From an uncultured Bacteroidales bacterium (lineage in GTDB: Bacteria > Bacteroidota > Bacteroidia > Bacteroidales > UBA932), in the NCBI GenBank assembly GCA_946185745.1, contig CAMHKQ010000004.1:1-64000 (forward strand): a stretch of 64,000 nt of DNA, read 5' to 3'. Every line of letters starts with the position of its first letter. The stretch's first letter is position 1. This document shows, one piece after another, positions 31,298-39,705 of the stretch. Position numbers and translations under genes: made by a program. Under the pieces are notes generated by a model. That model ran no database searches, was not told the DNA's origin, and saw nothing but the letters and a program-made list of their open reading frames with translations.

Positions 31298-32770
31298 ATG
31301 TTGCTTATGAAATCACTCATCATCGCAAGGGAAAGAGAGCAGGCTACGCTCAAAAGGTTGTTAGAAGAACCCACGGCGCAGTTTTTGGCCGTTTACGGCA
31401 GGCGTCGTATAGGAAAAACGTTTCTTATTAGGGAATACTTTGATGATAATTTTGCCTTTCGACATACTGCTATCTCCCCGTTGGAATTAGAGAATAAAGA
31501 CGAGAAGCTCCTTTACAAGATTCAATTGGAGGAGTTCGCTCATTCCCTTGAGAAATACGGGGCCAAGTTGGACGGGCCACTCGTAAGTTGGTTTGATGCG
31601 TTCCACAAACTTGAAGACATGCTTGATCGCAAAAGGTCTCAGAAAAAGATGGTGGTTTTCATTGACGAGATGCCCTGGCTCGATACTGCCAAATCCGGAT
31701 TTATGTCCGCCTTCGAACACTTCTGGAACGACTGGGGCTGCGCCAAACATAATCTTCTCCTGATTGTTTGCGGTAGTGCCACCACCTGGATGTTGGACAA
31801 ACTCATCAATAACAAAGGTGGACTTTATGGCCGCACCAACAGGGAAATGCACATGCATCCTTTCACCTTGAATGAAACAGAACGGTACTTTAAGGCCAGA
31901 AACATCACAATGGATCGCTATGATCTTGTCCAGACATATATGATTATGGGTGGTGTAGCTTACTATATGTCTTTCTTCGAGCCGGGCAAGTCCCTTGCCG
32001 ACAACATAGACGACATCTTCTTTAGAGAGGGCGGTTTCCTCCTCACGGAATATGGCCGCCTCTTTACCTCCTTGTTCTCCGATAATGAGAACTATAGGAA
32101 AATTGTCGAGGCGCTCTCTGGACTCAGATATGGTGCCACGCGTGAGCAAATCTCCAAAGCCACCGGTATCTCGGAAGGGGGAACTCTAAGTGCAATACTC
32201 AAGGCTCTCGTTAAGAGTGACCTGTTATCCACCTATTACAATTTTGGAGAAACCAAACGGAATCTCTACTACAAACTCACGGATATGTTCTGCCTCTTTT
32301 ATCTGGGCTTTGTCAACAAGAACCCCACCAATAATCCCCATTATTGGCGTGATAACCAGGCATCTCCAAAACTGAACAGATGGCGCGGAATAGCGTTTGA
32401 GGATGTTTGTTTCGTCCATCAGGAGCAGATCCGTGCCTCGCTTGGGATAGCCGGTGTCCAGGCAGAGGTTTATCCTTGGCGAGCGACAGCAGATGGAGAT
32501 GTGCCAGGCGCTCAGATAGACATGCTTATTGACAGAGCAGATCGAGTGGTGAATCTTTGCGAGATGAAATTCACTCGTGGTGACTTTGCCATAGACAAAG
32601 ATTATGACGCCAAATTGCGGAATAAAATAGATGCACTATTGACAGCCACCAAGAACAAAAAAAACATCCAGCCTACGCTAGTTACTACGTATGGCCTTAA
32701 GATGAACATGTATAGCAACCGCATCCAACGGGTTGTGACCATGGACGCGTTGTTTGAGAAGGCTATTTAA
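31298..32770 (+). CDS. AAA ATPase with C-terminal PD-(D/E)XK-like domain (archaeal-type ATPase/DUF234 group)
   Basis: 490 residues. Walker A is YGRRRIGKTFLI (about 30-42) and Walker B is MVVFIDEMPW (about 120). A winged-helix segment follows at about 270-340 (ATREQISKATGISEGGTLSA). The C-terminal region has QIDMLIDRADRVVNLCEMKF, an Asp plus E-x-K arrangement as in PD-(D/E)XK nuclease-like folds. Many copies occur in Bacteroidales and methanogens with no established function. The start at 31298 is chosen from the promoter; 31307 is also possible. Codon use is markedly more A/T-rich than in neighbours, suggesting acquisition. Confidence 0.8.
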   Translation: MLLMKSLIIAREREQATLKRLLEEPTAQFLAVYGRRRIGKTFLIREYFDDNFAFRHTAISPLELENKDEKLLYKIQLEEFAHSLEKYGAKLDGPLVSWFDAFHKLEDMLDRKRSQKKMVVFIDEMPWLDTAKSGFMSAFEHFWNDWGCAKHNLLLIVCGSATTWMLDKLINNKGGLYGRTNREMHMHPFTLNETERYFKARNITMDRYDLVQTYMIMGGVAYYMSFFEPGKSLADNIDDIFFREGGFLLTEYGRLFTSLFSDNENYRKIVEALSGLRYGATREQISKATGISEGGTLSAILKALVKSDLLSTYYNFGETKRNLYYKLTDMFCLFYLGFVNKNPTNNPHYWRDNQASPKLNRWRGIAFEDVCFVHQEQIRASLGIAGVQAEVYPWRATADGDVPGAQIDMLIDRADRVVNLCEMKFTRGDFAIDKDYDAKLRNKIDALLTATKNKKNIQPTLVTTYGLKMNMYSNRIQRVVTMDALFEKAI

Positions 32771-32941
32771 TTGGCTCACAAAGGGCTCAAATTCCACTGA
32801 CTAACACGGTCGAACACGTGTTGTTATTGTTGATAATCGGCTGAATTTCAGTCGATTATTTTCTTGTAGCAAAGGGCTCACAAACGGCTCATATAACAGC
32901 TATTAATCGGTGGACGGTCTACGGATTGAGCATAAAAAAAA

Positions 32942-32962
32942 CCATCGCTGGATTAGCGACGG
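32942..32962 (-). terminator. Rho-independent terminator after tRNA-Met
   Basis: Minus-strand stem CCGTCGCT / AGCGATGG (one G-T) with a 5-nt loop, followed by eight T (32941-32934). About 70 bp downstream of the tRNA. The gap 32771-32941 holds only short imperfect repeats of GGGCTCA and no gene. Confidence 0.65.
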
Positions 32963-33031
32963 GTATATATGGAGTTTCTTGGGTTTGCCAGTGGCTTCGT
33001 ACTTGCCACTAACAGTATTATGGTGTGTTTG

Positions 33032-33105
33032 TAGCGAGAGTGGGGCATGATCCCACGACCTCCGGATTATGAATCCGACGCTCTAACCAGCTGAGCTACC
33101 TCGCC
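33032..33105 (-). tRNA. tRNA-Met (anticodon CAT)
   Basis: A 74-nt cloverleaf can be drawn: acceptor GGCGAGG / TCTCGCT, D-arm GCTC/GAGC, anticodon stem TCGGA / TCCGG with loop TTCATAA (CAT), and T-stem GTGGG / CCCAC. Discriminator A. The T-loop is ATCATGC rather than the usual TTCRANN. Elongator Met is the likeliest identity; a tRNA-Ile with lysidine at the wobble base also reads CAT and cannot be excluded. Confidence 0.88.
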
Positions 33106-33129
33106 GTCACTACGTTCGGCGAGGTAGCT
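33094..33129. repeat. 13-bp inverted repeat copying the 5' end of tRNA-Met
   Basis: AGCTACCTCGCCG (33094-33106) covers tRNA nucleotides 1-12 plus one flanking base. CGGCGAGGTAGCT (33117-33129) is its exact reverse complement, 10 bp upstream of the gene. The remaining inter-tRNA region to 33297 contains a G8/C6 hairpin near 33139-33160 and no gene. Confidence 0.8.
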
Positions 33130-33297
33130 GCCTGTCTCAGGGGGGGGCCTGCCCCCCTGACACCCCCTGCCGCCTTATGTCCCTTTCTCTTTGCTCTGCA
33201 AAGACCGGGACCGGCGGTTCGCCTGATGGCTCAGGGTTGCCAAACTATCCGTTTCACCGAATCGTAAGTATTTCAAAGTCACCGGATTAACCGGTCA

Positions 33298-33323
33298 CAA
33301 AAAACCAGGCGCACAGCGCCTGG
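33298..33323 (-). terminator. Rho-independent terminator after tRNA-Gln
   Basis: Minus-strand stem CCAGGCGC / GCGCCTGG (33305-33323, 3-nt loop) followed by seven T (33304-33298), 11 bp downstream of the tRNA. Confidence 0.8.
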
Positions 33324-33333
33324 CTGTAAAAAG

Positions 33334-33404
33334 TTGAGATAGAAGGACTCGAACCCTCACTGACAGAGCCAGAATCTGTAGTGCTACCATTACACCATAT
33401 CTCA
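33334..33404 (-). tRNA. tRNA-Gln (anticodon CTG)
   Basis: A 71-nt cloverleaf: acceptor TGAGATA / TATCTCA, anticodon stem ACAGA / TCTGT with loop TTCTGGC (anticodon CTG), T-loop TTCGAGT, discriminator A. CCA is not encoded. Confidence 0.9.
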
Positions 33405-33468
33405 ATGGCGATTTCAAAAATCGGACTGCAAAGATACAACCCTTTTGGATATTTCCAAAAAAAATTGA

Positions 33469-33909
33469 CTATTTCTTCTTCAATTCCTTTGTATAGTACA
33501 GGACATACGAGCCGCTATACCAGTGTTTGTCCCCTTCGCCTACCTGTTCGGGCTGCAGGCCGTAGGTGTCGGCGGACATGTATTCGCCGGAAAGGTCTTC
33601 ATAGACAATGTCGACATACGCAGGTGCAGAAAAGACGGTGCCGTCGAACAGGGCGAGGCCCATATTGCTCGTGTAGAGGGTGTCGGACTGGTAGTAGGGG
33701 ACATCATATCCGGCCTCATTGCGATAGCGCAGGACTGTACGGATGCCCTGAAGGGGCTTGCCCTGCTCGTCAACCACATTTATCTCCGCCCTGAAGTCGG
33801 CATGGGGACAGCCGTACTCGCAACGGAAGGGATTGCACCCCGTTGCCATCCCGCCAAAACCCAGAAGGGTGAGGACGAAACCTCCCAGTGTTTTTAATAA
33901 ACCTTTCAT
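33469..33909 (-). CDS. Small lipoprotein with carboxypeptidase-regulatory-like beta domain
   Basis: 146 residues with lipobox ATGC. The mature start CNPFRCEYGCPHADF resembles small Bacteroidetes lipoproteins named radical SAM-associated putative lipoprotein, where C-x-Y-G-x-P is conserved. The body INVVDEQGKPLQGIRTVLRY is a CarboxypepD_reg-like Ig fold. No radical SAM gene lies nearby, so the name should not be transferred. Likely surface or periplasmic; function unknown. It lies 7 nt downstream of ispF. Confidence 0.65.
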   Translation of the reverse strand: MKGLLKTLGGFVLTLLGFGGMATGCNPFRCEYGCPHADFRAEINVVDEQGKPLQGIRTVLRYRNEAGYDVPYYQSDTLYTSNMGLALFDGTVFSAPAYVDIVYEDLSGEYMSADTYGLQPEQVGEGDKHWYSGSYVLYYTKELKKK

Positions 33910-33916
33910 ATTCCAA

Positions 33917-34393
33917 TCATTTATGCAAAAGCGCTACGGCCCATACCTCACAGCCTTCTCCGCGGCCGACGAAACCCAGATGTTCGGTAGTGGTGGCTTT
34001 TACGCTCACCTGCTCCTTCTCGATGTCCATCACTGATGCGAGGACGTCGCGCATGCGGGGAACGAGCCTGCCGATTTTGGGTGCCTGGAGCGCGATTGTG
34101 ATATCTACATTGGAAACCTCCCAGCCTTTGGCGCGGACCTTTTCCATGACAATTCGCAGCAGGTCTTTGCTGTCGGCACCTTTCCATTCGTCGGAGGTGT
34201 CGGGGAAAAGCTTGCCGATGTCGCCGAGGGCGAGGGCCCCGAGGAGGGCGTCGCAGAGGGCGTGAATGGCCACGTCGCCGTCGGAATGGGCCACGAAGCC
34301 GTATTCGGACGGCACGGACACGCCTGCCAGCCACATGGGGAGCCCAGGGGCAAGCTGGTGGACGTCGTATCCCTGACCGATTCTGAAATCCAT
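33917..34393 (-). CDS. ispF: 2-C-methyl-D-erythritol 2,4-cyclodiphosphate synthase
   Basis: 158 residues, normal length for IspF. The metal site D-x-H is in RIGQGYDVHQL; HSDGDVAIHALCDALLGAL is the substrate/zinc signature; KATTTEHLGFVGRGEG closes the trimer cavity. It makes cyclodiphosphate from CDP-ME-2-phosphate in the non-mevalonate isoprenoid pathway. The start at 34393 lies 6 nt after a -7 box. Confidence 0.96.
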   Translation of the reverse strand: MDFRIGQGYDVHQLAPGLPMWLAGVSVPSEYGFVAHSDGDVAIHALCDALLGALALGDIGKLFPDTSDEWKGADSKDLLRIVMEKVRAKGWEVSNVDITIALQAPKIGRLVPRMRDVLASVMDIEKEQVSVKATTTEHLGFVGRGEGCEVWAVALLHK

Positions 34394-34399
34394 ACCTTA

Positions 34400-34407
34400 C
34401 AAAAATA
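34400..34407 (-). promoter_or_regulatory. -7 promoter box of ispF (TATTTTTG)
   Basis: TATTTTTG on the minus strand ends 6 nt before the ispF ATG; leaderless geometry. Divergent from the box at 34421. Confidence 0.65.
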
Positions 34408-34420
34408 CGCATTTTTTCAT

Positions 34421-34428
34421 TACTTTTG
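34421..34428 (+). promoter_or_regulatory. -7 promoter box of the mutL operon (TACTTTTG)
   Basis: TACTTTTG ends 6 nt before the ATG at 34435. Confidence 0.65.
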
Positions 34429-34434
34429 TAAACT

Positions 34435-34737
34435 ATGGCATTATTCAATTTCTACGGCAGAGGCGAGCACAGGGTGTTCGACCACAAGCCCATATTTTAC
34501 GATCCCGAGAAGGACAATCTCCGCAGGTATTTCGGCGACGTGGACGGAAGTAACGAAACGGCGGAATACAAGCCCGGAAGCTACATCCGCGGCTCGTTCA
34601 GGGACAGCAAGACCAACGGCCTCGACAAGCCCATGAAGAGGGTTCAGACCATCATCACCGTAGTCACGATCATCCTCGTGATTGCGCTTATGTTCTTCAT
34701 ACTCAAGTTGTATCCCTATCTGTTCGTGCAGCAATAA
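34435..34737 (+). CDS. Small membrane protein upstream of mutL
   Basis: 100 residues: a charged N-terminal 65 residues (FNFYGRGEHRVFDHKPIFYD, then PEKDNLRRYFGDVDG) and one C-terminal helix (IITVVTIILVIALMFFILKL) with a short tail. Tail-anchored topology is predicted. Its stop overlaps the mutL start by one base (TAATG), so it heads that operon. I do not recognise a characterised family; function unknown. Confidence 0.65.
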   Translation: MALFNFYGRGEHRVFDHKPIFYDPEKDNLRRYFGDVDGSNETAEYKPGSYIRGSFRDSKTNGLDKPMKRVQTIITVVTIILVIALMFFILKLYPYLFVQQ

Positions 34738-36521
34738 TGGGCAAACTGAAAGTACTTCCGGCGCAGGTTTCCAACATGATAGCCGCGGGAGAGGTGGTGC
34801 AGCGCCCCGCTTCCGTGGTGAAAGAACTCATGGAGAATGCGGTGGACGCCGGCGCCACGCAGGTGACGGTGGTGGTCGCCGACGCCGGGCGCACGCTCAT
34901 CCAGGTCATCGACAACGGCTCCGGGATGAGCCCCTCCGACGCCGTCCTCTGCTTCGAGAGGCACGCGACCAGCAAGATCTCATCTGCCGAAGACCTCAAT
35001 GCCATAGACAGTTACGGCTTCAGGGGGGAGGCGCTGGCCAGCATCGCCGCGGTAGCGGAAGTGACTCTCAGGACCAGGCGGGCTAAAGATGAAACGGCAA
35101 CCCAGGTGGTGATAGGCGGAGGCGGAGAAGTCAAGACATCCTCCGTCGCCGCACCCACGGGCAGCAATTTCGCCGTGCGCAACCTTTTCTACAACACCCC
35201 GGCCCGGCGCAAGTTCCTCAAATCCGACAACGTCGAGCTGAAACACATAGTGGACGAATTCACCCGCGTGGCGCTCACACGCCCCGACGTGGGCTTTTCG
35301 CTCAGTTCGAACGGCCGCGACCTTTTCGTGATGAGGCCGGCCAAATCGCTGAAATTCAGGATATTGGACCTGATGGGATCGGCGGTGGCAAGCGACCTGG
35401 CAGACCTTTCGGTAGAGACCACGGTTGCCACCATTTCGGGCTTCGTGGGCAAGCCCGAGAGCGCAAAGAAGACTGTCGGCAACCAGTTCTTCTTCGTGAA
35501 CGGACGTTTTTTCCGCAGCCCCTACCTGCACAAGGCGGTGATGAAGGCCTATGAGGAATTCATCCCCGAAGGGCTCACGCCGTCGTATTTCATCTGGCTT
35601 CAGGCAGATCCGCATTCGGTCGACGTGAACATCTCCCCCACCAAGAGCGAGGTCAAGTTCGAGGAGGACAGCGTCATCTTCCAGGTACTTTACGCCTGCG
35701 TGAAGGAAACGCTGGGGCGCAATTCATACGGAGGGGGGATAGATTTCGACGCCGCCCAGAGCGTGCAGATGCCCCATATCGGCAAGCACTATGAAGATGT
35801 GCACGGCCCGGTCACCGAGCCCGCCCCGCAGCTCGACACCTCCTACGACCCGTTCGCGGTGAACCTGGGCTTTGAAACCCATTCCGGAGAGGCTCCAGCC
35901 CCGCAGCAGTACGCTCCCCGCAGCCAGTCAGCTGAAAAGCTATTCGAAGAGAAAATCCAGCCCAACGCCTTTGCGGTCAAGGGCAAATATATAGTGTCTC
36001 CCGTGGCCTCGGGCCTGCTGGTCGTGAATATCAGAAGGGCCGCGGAAAGGATAGTCTACGAACGCACGCTTAAGGCGCTCAGCCGCAGCGAGCACGTCAC
36101 GCAGCAGGCCCTCTTCCCGGTTTCGGTGCAGGTCGGCCCGGCCGCGCGGCTGCTTTTCGACGACAAGGCGGCACAGCTCTCGGCCGTAGGGTTCGACATC
36201 ACCGGATTCGGCAACGACACCGTGGTGGTGAACGGAGTGCCGGAAGGCTTCTCCTGCGAGCCCGGAAAGGTGCAGCAGATGGTGCAGGACCTGGTGCTCA
36301 TCCTGTCCGACGACACCGGCGGCCTCTCCGACAGGGTGAACGCCTCGATAGCGGCCAAAATCGCCACCCTGGGCTCGCTGAACGCCGAAGTGCCCACGAC
36401 CGCCACCCAGGCGCAAACGTTTGTAAACGTTTTATTCTCCTGCGAAAACTCCGAACTCACCCCCTCGGGCAGGCGCATCATGACGATAATCAGCACAGAA
36501 GAACTGGACAAGAAATTCTAG
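34737..36521 (+). CDS. mutL: DNA mismatch repair protein MutL
   Basis: 594 residues. The GHKL ATPase motifs are clear: KELMENAVDAGAT, VIDNGSGM, FERHATSKI, GFRGEALASI. The S5-like domain has KTVGNQFFFVNGRFF and VDVNISPTKSEVKF. The C-terminal dimerisation domain spans about 395-590. The endonuclease motif D-Q-H-A-x2-E-x4-E reads NIRRAAERIVYE here, so the metal-binding Asp, Gln and His are gone and nicking activity is unlikely. Bacteroides MutL also departs from the motif, though less. MutL couples mismatch recognition to strand removal. Confidence 0.95.
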   Translation: MGKLKVLPAQVSNMIAAGEVVQRPASVVKELMENAVDAGATQVTVVVADAGRTLIQVIDNGSGMSPSDAVLCFERHATSKISSAEDLNAIDSYGFRGEALASIAAVAEVTLRTRRAKDETATQVVIGGGGEVKTSSVAAPTGSNFAVRNLFYNTPARRKFLKSDNVELKHIVDEFTRVALTRPDVGFSLSSNGRDLFVMRPAKSLKFRILDLMGSAVASDLADLSVETTVATISGFVGKPESAKKTVGNQFFFVNGRFFRSPYLHKAVMKAYEEFIPEGLTPSYFIWLQADPHSVDVNISPTKSEVKFEEDSVIFQVLYACVKETLGRNSYGGGIDFDAAQSVQMPHIGKHYEDVHGPVTEPAPQLDTSYDPFAVNLGFETHSGEAPAPQQYAPRSQSAEKLFEEKIQPNAFAVKGKYIVSPVASGLLVVNIRRAAERIVYERTLKALSRSEHVTQQALFPVSVQVGPAARLLFDDKAAQLSAVGFDITGFGNDTVVVNGVPEGFSCEPGKVQQMVQDLVLILSDDTGGLSDRVNASIAAKIATLGSLNAEVPTTATQAQTFVNVLFSCENSELTPSGRRIMTIISTEELDKKF

Positions 36522-36524
36522 ACC

Positions 36525-37154
36525 ATGCAATACTATTCCCGGCGCTACGGGCAGCTGCCCCCGGCGACCATCAACATCATAATAGTCAACGCGATACTAT
36601 TCCTGGCCACGCTGGTGAACCAGGATTTCATGATCCGCACGTTCGCGATGTTCCCTCCCGAGTCGCCGTTGTTCCGCTGGTGGCAGATCATCACCCACAT
36701 GTTCATGCACGGTGGCTTCTGGCACATCCTGTTCAACATGTATACCCTGTTCATTTTCGGAATGGTGGTGGAACGCACCATAGGCACCAAAAAGTTCCTG
36801 GTGTATTATTTCCTGTGCGGGCTCGGCGCAGCCGCCCTGCATCTGGGAGTCCAGTCCCTCACCGGCACGTCCCTTTACGTACCCACACTCGGTGCGTCGG
36901 GTGCGGTGTACGGGGTTTTGCTGGCCTACGCCTACCTCTTCCCCGACAACAAGCTCACCCTGCTTTTCCCGCCTGTCACCCTGTCGGCCAAGTGGATGGT
37001 GCTGATATTCCTTGGGATAGAGCTGATTACCGGCATAACCGGAACGGCCGAGGGCGTGGCCCACTTCGCTCATCTGGGCGGGGCCCTGATGGGCTGGCTG
37101 CTCATGATTTGGTGGCGCAAAAGCCACAGGCTCTTCAATCAAAACTGGTGGTAA
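36525..37154 (+). CDS. Rhomboid-family intramembrane serine protease
   Basis: 209 residues with six hydrophobic helices. Catalytic Ser is in PTLGASGAVYG and catalytic His in AHFAHLGGALMGW; the HMFMHGGFWHILFNMYTLF segment supplies the conserved H-x3-N helix. Cleaves transmembrane substrates within the inner membrane; targets unknown. It starts 3 nt after mutL. Confidence 0.92.
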   Translation: MQYYSRRYGQLPPATINIIIVNAILFLATLVNQDFMIRTFAMFPPESPLFRWWQIITHMFMHGGFWHILFNMYTLFIFGMVVERTIGTKKFLVYYFLCGLGAAALHLGVQSLTGTSLYVPTLGASGAVYGVLLAYAYLFPDNKLTLLFPPVTLSAKWMVLIFLGIELITGITGTAEGVAHFAHLGGALMGWLLMIWWRKSHRLFNQNWW

Positions 37155-37155
37155 G

Positions 37156-37803
37156 ATGGACATTCCTTCCATAGTTTCCGAAGCCCTGGCGGTGCTGAAA
37201 CGCGGCGGGCTCATCCTGTATCCGACCGACACCATCTGGGGAATCGGCTGCGACGCGACCAACGAGGCCGCGGTGCAGAAAGTGTTCGAACTCAAGCGGC
37301 GCAGCGGCGCGAAATCGCTCGTGCTGCTTGTCGACAGCCTCGACATGGTGGCCCGATACGTCAAAAAGATTCCCTCGATAGCCATTGACCTGGTGGAGGT
37401 GAACGACGCCCCCATGACCATCGTGTACCCCGATGCGGTGACGGGAGCCTACGGCCTGGCACCCTCGACGGTGGCCGAAGACGGCTCGGTGGGGATACGC
37501 ATTCCGCGCGTGACACCGGGTCCGGACGACAAGCCTGTCAGCGCCGGTGCCGTCTTCTGCAACAAATTGATTTTCAAGCTTCGCGCACCGCTGGTGAGCA
37601 CTTCGGCGAATATCTCAGGCGAGCCCGCTCCCGAGAATTTCAAGCAGATTTCCAAGGAAATTCTCGACGGCGTGGACTATGTGGTTCCGAACTCTTTCCT
37701 CGACAGCGGCCGGAACGTGCGTTTCGACGACAGCGCCACCGGACGATCTTCGCAGATAATCAAACTCGGCCCGGGCGGCGAGGTGGAAATAATCCGGCCA
37801 TAA
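37156..37803 (+). CDS. tsaC: L-threonylcarbamoyladenylate synthase (Sua5/YciO/YrdC family)
   Basis: 215 residues. YPTDTIWGIGCDATN and FELKRRSGAKSLVLLVDS form the ATP and threonine pocket; LVSTSANISGEPAP is the family signature. It makes the threonylcarbamoyl-AMP used for t6A37 on ANN-decoding tRNAs. A YciO-type paralogue cannot be ruled out by sequence alone. One base separates it from the rhomboid gene, and its stop overlaps the rsmE start. Confidence 0.88.
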   Translation: MDIPSIVSEALAVLKRGGLILYPTDTIWGIGCDATNEAAVQKVFELKRRSGAKSLVLLVDSLDMVARYVKKIPSIAIDLVEVNDAPMTIVYPDAVTGAYGLAPSTVAEDGSVGIRIPRVTPGPDDKPVSAGAVFCNKLIFKLRAPLVSTSANISGEPAPENFKQISKEILDGVDYVVPNSFLDSGRNVRFDDSATGRSSQIIKLGPGGEVEIIRP

Positions 37804-38603
37804 TGGAGATTTTTTATTCAGATCAGGTTAATGAAGGATTCCTCCGCCTTCCGGCGGAAGAGACGGCACATTGCATGCGCGTCCTGCGCCACAGGCCCGG
37901 AGACGAAATAGACGTGATTGACGGCCGCGGCACGCTGTACCATTGCGTGTTGCAGGAAGAGGCTCCCGCCGGAGGCACGCAGAAGCGCGGCAAAGGCGAA
38001 GAGCAGACGGCCCTTGCCCGGATTGTCAGTTCCGAAGCCTCGTGGGGGTCGCACCCCTACCGTCTTACACTGGCGGTTTGCCCCACGAAGAATCCCGACC
38101 GCTACGAATGGATGGCGGAAAAAGTCACCGAGGTGGGCGTGGACACGCTCGCCCCCGTCATCGGGGAAAGGTCGGAGCGCCGGGTGCTCAAGACGGACCG
38201 TCTGCACCGCATCCTGCTATCCGCCACGAAGCAGTCTCTCAAGGGAGCGATTCCGGAACTGCTTGAGCCACAGACAGTAATGGATTTCATAGCCGGAATG
38301 GGCGAAGCGCGTGAAGCAGCCGCGGGCGAGCTCCGTCTCATCGCCTACTGTTCCGACGAAGTGAAGCCGCGGGCCTTCATCATGGACCTGCTCCGGGAGG
38401 TGGCGGAGACACCGGTATCTGCATTGACAGGTATTCCGCACGTCACGGTACTCATCGGCCCCGAAGGGGACTTCAGTCCTGCGGAGGTTCAGGCTGCAAT
38501 GGCCGCCGGGTTCGTGCCGGTGAGCCTCGGCAGTTCGCGTCTCCGCACCGAAACCGCCGCCATCACCGCCGCCGAAGCCGTCTATCTTTCTATCTATGAA
38601 TAA
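37803..38603 (+). CDS. rsmE: 16S rRNA (uracil1498-N3)-methyltransferase
   Basis: 266 residues. The N-terminal PUA-like domain includes HCMRVLRHRPGDEIDVIDGR; the SPOUT knot has LIGPEGDFSPAE and LGSSRLRTETAAITA, both diagnostic. WMAEKVTEVGVDTLAPVIGE and SATKQSLKGAIPEL match RsmE. An insert (about 50-75, AGGTQKRGKGEEQT) is more variable. The stop overlaps apbE by 8 nt. Confidence 0.95.
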   Translation: MEIFYSDQVNEGFLRLPAEETAHCMRVLRHRPGDEIDVIDGRGTLYHCVLQEEAPAGGTQKRGKGEEQTALARIVSSEASWGSHPYRLTLAVCPTKNPDRYEWMAEKVTEVGVDTLAPVIGERSERRVLKTDRLHRILLSATKQSLKGAIPELLEPQTVMDFIAGMGEAREAAAGELRLIAYCSDEVKPRAFIMDLLREVAETPVSALTGIPHVTVLIGPEGDFSPAEVQAAMAAGFVPVSLGSSRLRTETAAITAAEAVYLSIYE

Positions 38604-39705
38604 GCGACTTACATTCCTCGCCCTTATGCTGGTTCCGGCCCTTGTGCTGAGCGGCTGCATGGAACAGACGGGATATCAGCAGCTTAGCGGCTATGCGCAG
38701 GGAGGCACCTGGAGCGTGAAATACAATGCCGCGGGGATAAAAGCAAGGCCGGACGAAGTGCGGAACGGCATCGAGGCCATCCTGAAAGACATAGACACTA
38801 CGCTCAGCGGTTACAACAAGAGTTCTCAGCTCTCGCGCCTGAATGCCGGCGACACCATAAAGCCTGGCAGAATGCTCATGGAGATGTACGATTACAGCTA
38901 CGGCATCTGGAAGGAGACCGAAGGGGCCGTGGATGTGGCGGCAGGCCCGCTGTTCGATATCTGGGGCTTCGGGTTCAGGAACGATTCCCTACCGTCCGCC
39001 GACAAGGTCGCGGCCGCGATGGCGGTGAGCGGCATGCGCCGTCTGGTTCCTTCGATGGAGGAGGCGCTGACTGCGGACGGGCGCCTGTACAGGGAGCGGC
39101 TGATCCGGAATGACGGAGATTCTTCGCTTGCGCTCAGAATGACAAAGGGGGCGGAAATGGCGACGCTTGACGGGCCGGTGCTGAATTTCAACGCAGTGGC
39201 GCAGGGGTACAGCTGCGACACCGTGGCCAGATACCTTTGCAAACTGGGCGTCAAGGATATGCTGGTGGATATAGGGGAGATATGGTGCAGCGGGCTCAAC
39301 CCCTCCAGCAAACCGTGGAAAGTGGGCGTAGACCGGCCGAAGGACGGGAACAACACTCCGGGTGCCGATCTGGACGGTATTTGGGAATCTTCGGGCTCCG
39401 CCGGCCAGGGCATCGTTACCAGCGGCAATTACCGGAAATTTTACATAAAGGACGGGCGGAAGTTCTCGCACACTATAGACCCGCGAAGCGGCTATCCCGC
39501 CGAAAACACGCTCCTTAGCGCTACCGTGACGGCGCCTTCGGCGGCTTCGGCAGACGCCTATGCAACTTATTGCATGGTAATAGGATACGAGGAGGCGAAG
39601 GCCTTCATCGAAAGCCGGGCCGACCTGGAAGGGTATCTCATCCGCGCCACTCCGGACGGAAGCATGGAGGAGTGGGCCAGCCCCGGATTCAGACTGCTGA
39701 AATAA
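38596..39705 (+). CDS. apbE: FAD:protein FMN transferase, lipoprotein
   Basis: 369 residues with lipobox LSGC. Motifs: GGTWSVKYN at the start, GAVDVAAGPLFDIWGFG, NFNAVAQGYSCD, DIGEIWCSG (usually DxGGxxxxxG) and HTIDPRSGYPAEN. ApbE attaches FMN to Thr of Nqr/Rnf subunits and other flavoproteins in the periplasm. The block about 175-195 (RNDGDSSLALRMTKG) is an insert relative to shorter homologues. Its TAA abuts the stop of the next minus-strand gene (TAATTA). Confidence 0.92.
   Translation: MNKRLTFLALMLVPALVLSGCMEQTGYQQLSGYAQGGTWSVKYNAAGIKARPDEVRNGIEAILKDIDTTLSGYNKSSQLSRLNAGDTIKPGRMLMEMYDYSYGIWKETEGAVDVAAGPLFDIWGFGFRNDSLPSADKVAAAMAVSGMRRLVPSMEEALTADGRLYRERLIRNDGDSSLALRMTKGAEMATLDGPVLNFNAVAQGYSCDTVARYLCKLGVKDMLVDIGEIWCSGLNPSSKPWKVGVDRPKDGNNTPGADLDGIWESSGSAGQGIVTSGNYRKFYIKDGRKFSHTIDPRSGYPAENTLLSATVTAPSAASADAYATYCMVIGYEEAKAFIESRADLEGYLIRATPDGSMEEWASPGFRLLK

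Noticed and set aside
30752..32770. Type II toxin-antitoxin pair formed by the XRE protein and the ATPase
   Set aside because: The ATPase is large, has its own promoter 160 bp away and does not resemble a HigB/RelE toxin.
33130..33297. Structured RNA gene between the two tRNAs
   Set aside because: A G8/C6 hairpin is visible but no conserved RNA motif, promoter or third cloverleaf could be identified.
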